Notes under the pieces: generated by a model
Databases searched by the model: none
Seen by the model: only the letters and a program-made list of their open reading frames with translations
Told to the model about the DNA's origin: nothing
Origin: Sphingomonadales bacterium
GTDB taxonomy: Bacteria; Pseudomonadota; Alphaproteobacteria; Sphingomonadales; Sphingomonadaceae
Direction: 5' to 3'
NCBI GenBank assembly: GCA_018971065.1
Contig: JAGWVC010000131.1
Coordinates: 1 to 8,694 of the forward strand
Length of the DNA: 8,694 nt
In this document: positions 6,844 through 8,694 of the stretch, in pieces
How positions within the stretch are numbered: the first letter of the stretch is position 1
Layout of the letters: each line of letters opens with the position of its first letter
Position numbers and translations under genes: made by a program

Positions 6844-7907
6844 CAGTTCGCGTCCGCTGCCGAGGCGCGCTTGCCGCGCAGGTTGTCGGCGCCGAGCCGG
6901 CCAAGGTCGGCGGTGATGCGTTCGGTCAGGTTTTCCTCCAGCAGCCGCGCGGTCAGTGCCACGGCGTTGGCCACGCCCAGCGCCGAAGCGCTGCCGTGGC
7001 TTTTGACGACGATCCCGTTCAATCCCAGGAAGACGGCGCCGTTGTGGTTGTTCGGATCGAGATGATGCTTCAGCAGCTCGGTTGCCGGCCGCGAGATCAG
7101 GAAGCCCAGCTTCGAGCGCAGCGACGACGCGAACGATCGGCGCAGCAGGTCGGCCACGAACCGCGCCGTGCCTTCCACCGCCTTCAGCGCGATGTTGCCC
7201 GAAAACCCGTCGGAAACCACCACGTCCACTTCGCCCCGGCACAGCTTGTCGGCCTCGGTGAAGCCATCGAAGCTGAGGTCCAGCTCGCGCGCGGCGGCCT
7301 TCAGTTGGGCGGCGGCATCGCGCAGCGAATCGGTGCCCTTGATATCCTCGCTGCCGATGTTCAGCAGCCGCACGCGCGGCAGTTCCAGGTTGCAGGCAAT
7401 CCGCGCGTAGGCCGCGCCCATGATCGAGAACTGCACCAGGTTGCGCGCGTCGCACTCGGTGTTGGCGCCCAGGTCCAGCATGACGACGTCGTTGGCGCCC
7501 AGCGTGGGCAACAGCCCCGCCAGCGCCGGCCGGTCGATGCCGGGAATGGTGCGCAGCGCCAGCTTGGCCACCGCCATCAGCGCGCCGGTGTTGCCGCCGC
7601 TGACCACGGCGCCGGCATCGCCCGCCTTCACCGCGTTGATCGCCATGCCCATCGACGTGGTCTTGGCGCGACGCAAGGCCTGGCTGGGCTTGTCGTCGCC
7701 GGTGATCACGTCATCGGCGTGCAGAATCTCGGCGGCGGCACGCAGGTTCGGGTGACGGTCGAGCGCGCGCTTGATGCGCGGCTCATCCCCCACCAGCAGG
7801 AAGCGGCATCCTTCATGACGGCGGCGCGCCAGCGCCGCGCCCGATACCATCGTGCGCACGCCTTCGTCGCCGCCCATCGCATCGACGGCGATACGCGGCA
7901 GGCTCAT
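6843..7907 (-). CDS. plsX: Phosphate acyltransferase PlsX
   Basis: PlsX converts acyl-ACP and phosphate to acyl-phosphate, the donor used by PlsY in the first acylation of glycerol-3-phosphate. It is a peripheral membrane enzyme and links fatty acid and phospholipid synthesis. The 354-residue protein has the family opening [12 protein letters not shown] (residues 5-16). It also has the conserved stretches [59 protein letters not shown] and [20 protein letters not shown] in the expected order. Length is normal. The start at 7907 has a run of seven G residues as ribosome binding site 7 bases upstream, partly involved in a short hairpin described separately. It lies 27 bases after rpmF, and its stop overlaps the fabH start by one base. 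Confidence 0.97.
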   Translation of the reverse strand: MSLPRIAVDAMGGDEGVRTMVSGAALARRRHEGCRFLLVGDEPRIKRALDRHPNLRAAAEILHADDVITGDDKPSQALRRAKTTSMGMAINAVKAGDAGAVVSGGNTGALMAVAKLALRTIPGIDRPALAGLLPTLGANDVVMLDLGANTECDARNLVQFSIMGAAYARIACNLELPRVRLLNIGSEDIKGTDSLRDAAAQLKAAARELDLSFDGFTEADKLCRGEVDVVVSDGFSGNIALKAVEGTARFVADLLRRSFASSLRSKLGFLISRPATELLKHHLDPNNHNGAVFLGLNGIVVKSHGSASALGVANAVALTARLLEENLTERITADLGRLGADNLRGKRASAADAN

Positions 7908-7918
7908 CGTGGCACCCC

Positions 7919-7932
7919 CCCGAAAATTCGGG
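7919..7932 (-). promoter_or_regulatory. Short hairpin overlapping the plsX ribosome binding site
   Basis: CCCGAA (7919-7924) and TTCGGG (7927-7932) form a perfect inverted repeat in the 27-base gap between rpmF and plsX. On the mRNA its 3' arm takes up the first three residues of the seven-G Shine-Dalgarno run, and its 5' arm begins 2 bases after the rpmF stop. A ribosome finishing rpmF would open it. The stem is short, so the effect may be slight. Confidence 0.4.
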
Positions 7933-7934
7933 CC

Positions 7935-8114
7935 TTAGAGGCCGACCGCGATGACTTCGCGGCCGTTGTAGTGGCCACAAGCGGTGCACAGGTTGTGCGG
8001 GCGCTTCAGCTCGCCGCAGTTCGAGCATTCGTGGAATGCGGCAACCGTCAGCGCATCATGGCTGCGACGCATACCCCGGCGAGACGGGGAGGTTTTTCTT
8101 TTGGGGACAGCCAT
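7935..8114 (-). CDS. rpmF: 50S ribosomal protein L32
   Basis: A 59-residue ribosomal protein of the large subunit. It opens with [20 protein letters not shown], the family signature, and carries a zinc ribbon with CxxC pairs at C30/C33 and C43/C46, the latter in CTACGHYNG; so it is the zinc-binding form. The length is usual for the family. AGGAACAGG on the mRNA, 8 bases before the ATG at 8114, is the likely ribosome binding site. A longer in-frame reading from further upstream has no support. As the first gene of rpmF-plsX-fabH it ties ribosome production to lipid synthesis, an arrangement found in many bacteria. A nested hairpin lies in its leader (8156-8195), listed separately. Confidence 0.97.
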   Translation of the reverse strand: MAVPKRKTSPSRRGMRRSHDALTVAAFHECSNCGELKRPHNLCTACGHYNGREVIAVGL

Positions 8115-8155
8115 TCCGGCACCTGTTCCTGGTAAAATAACACTATATGAACAAC

Positions 8156-8195
8156 GCCGCCTGAAGGGCCCACACATGGGAAGGCCGCAGGCGGC
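8156..8195 (-). promoter_or_regulatory. Nested hairpin in the rpmF mRNA leader
   Basis: On the minus strand GCCGCCTG (8195-8188) pairs perfectly with CAGGCGGC (8163-8156), and inside it CCCA pairs with TGGG around the loop TGTG (centre about 8175). The structure ends 41 bases before the rpmF start. If the candidate promoter at 8209-8236 is used, it would form the very 5' end of the transcript. There is no T-run, so it is not a standard terminator. A role in mRNA stability or ribosomal-protein autoregulation is inference. Confidence 0.4.
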
Positions 8196-8208
8196 GGACG
8201 AAGGCGGG

Positions 8209-8236
8209 CCTATAGACGATTCCGCGAAGGTTGCAA
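8209..8236 (-). promoter_or_regulatory. Candidate promoter for rpmF-plsX-fabH
   Basis: On the minus strand TTGCAA (8236-8231) and TATAGG (8214-8209) are 16 bases apart, each matching 4 of 6 sigma-70 consensus positions. The transcript would begin near 8202 with a leader of about 88 bases. An AT-rich patch closer to the gene (8131-8150) could instead hold the -10 region. Confidence 0.3.
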
Positions 8237-8293
8237 GCCTGTGACCGCGCCGACACAAAACCCGGGCGACCACCGGGACGGAAGGGGAAGCAT

Positions 8294-8692
8294 ATGACGA
8301 TTCTGCCGACAACACTGTGCCTCGCATCGGCTGCCGCCGTGCTCAATTTCTGGCTGGGGATGCGCATCGGCAAGCTGCGCCACGCGCTGAAGATCGGCGT
8401 CGGCGACGGCGGCAACGAACTGATCCTGCGGCGGATGCGCGCGCAGGCCAATTTCATCGAGCAGACGCCGCTGACACTGATCCTGTTCGGCGCGGTGGAA
8501 CTGGCCGGCAAGGGCGGCCTCTGGCTGGCCCCGCTGGGCGCCGTGTTCCTGCTCGGCCGCATCGCTCACGCCTTCGGGATGGACAGCGACACCTCGTTCC
8601 GCCCCGGTCGCGGCATCGGCATGTTGACCGGCATGATCACGCAACTGACGCTGATCGTCACCGCGGTGCTGACCGTGCTGGGGAAAATCTAG
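8294..8692 (+). CDS. MAPEG-family membrane protein
   Basis: A 132-residue integral membrane protein with four hydrophobic segments at about 2-22, 58-74, 77-93 and 110-130. The MAPEG signature follows the first helix: [14 protein letters not shown] (46-59), then an acidic residue in the next helix (E69 in AVELAG). Bacterial MAPEG proteins are related to microsomal glutathione transferases and eicosanoid enzymes; some conjugate glutathione to hydrophobic compounds, but most are untested, so the substrate is unknown. The start at 8294 has a strong ribosome binding site (AAGGGGAAG) just upstream. A reading beginning earlier would add about 20 charged residues ahead of the first helix and is unlikely. 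The gene is divergent from rpmF and ends 2 bases before the window edge. Confidence 0.88.
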   Translation: MTILPTTLCLASAAAVLNFWLGMRIGKLRHALKIGVGDGGNELILRRMRAQANFIEQTPLTLILFGAVELAGKGGLWLAPLGAVFLLGRIAHAFGMDSDTSFRPGRGIGMLTGMITQLTLIVTAVLTVLGKI

Positions 8693-8694
8693 CC

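Noticed and set aside
5875..7455. A 526-codon reading that would extend FabH by some 200 residues upstream
   Set aside because: The extension is plsX read in another frame. The FabH family start at 6843 and the TGATG junction explain the gene fully.
6567..8135. A 522-codon plus-strand frame opposite rpmF, plsX and fabH
   Set aside because: It is the antisense of three well-recognised genes, and its product has no family-like features.
1..8694. Defence system, prophage, integron or other accessory cassette
   Set aside because: The recognised genes are housekeeping or widespread families in familiar order with uniform base composition. No integrase, transposase, att site, CRISPR repeat or tRNA was seen.

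Overview
The window looks like ordinary core chromosome of a high-GC alphaproteobacterium, most likely Sphingomonadales (Novosphingobium or a close relative). This rests on the class I (archaeal-type) lysyl-tRNA synthetase, the alphaproteobacterial gene order rpmF-plsX-fabH-ihfA-merR, the strong GC bias at third codon positions, and protein sequences that resemble sphingomonad homologues as I remember them. No database search was possible, so the genus is an inference.

Layout. (1) 1-708, minus strand: the N-terminal part of lysK, which runs off the left edge. (2) 709-1163: a 455-base stretch with one possible 48-residue ORF (824-970, plus) and an interspersed palindromic repeat (1006-1113) made of a perfect 18-bp hairpin and a second two-part hairpin. 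(3) 1164-4976, plus strand: a small TM2-domain membrane protein, a 924-residue DinG/XPD-type iron-sulfur DNA helicase, and a SixA-type histidine phosphatase whose start overlaps the helicase stop by 4 bases. (4) 5017-8114, minus strand, converging on sixA: rpmF (L32), plsX, fabH, ihfA and a MerR-type regulator. (5) 8294-8692, plus strand, divergent from rpmF: a MAPEG-family membrane protein.

How the genes work together. rpmF, plsX and fabH form a tight block joining ribosome synthesis with the first steps of phospholipid and fatty acid synthesis. PlsX makes acyl-phosphate from acyl-ACP, and FabH starts new acyl chains from acetyl-CoA and malonyl-ACP. ihfA and merR follow after a 145-base gap that has its own candidate promoter and two abutting inverted repeats. 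The rpmF leader holds a nested hairpin, and a short hairpin overlaps the plsX ribosome binding site. Both suggest RNA-level coordination, but neither is shown to work.

I found no mobile element with coding capacity, CRISPR array, rRNA or tRNA gene, and no convincing new multi-gene system. The items most worth a second look are the palindromic repeat, the small ORF beside it, the possible RNA structures in the rpmF-plsX block, and the unassigned N-terminal domain of the helicase.
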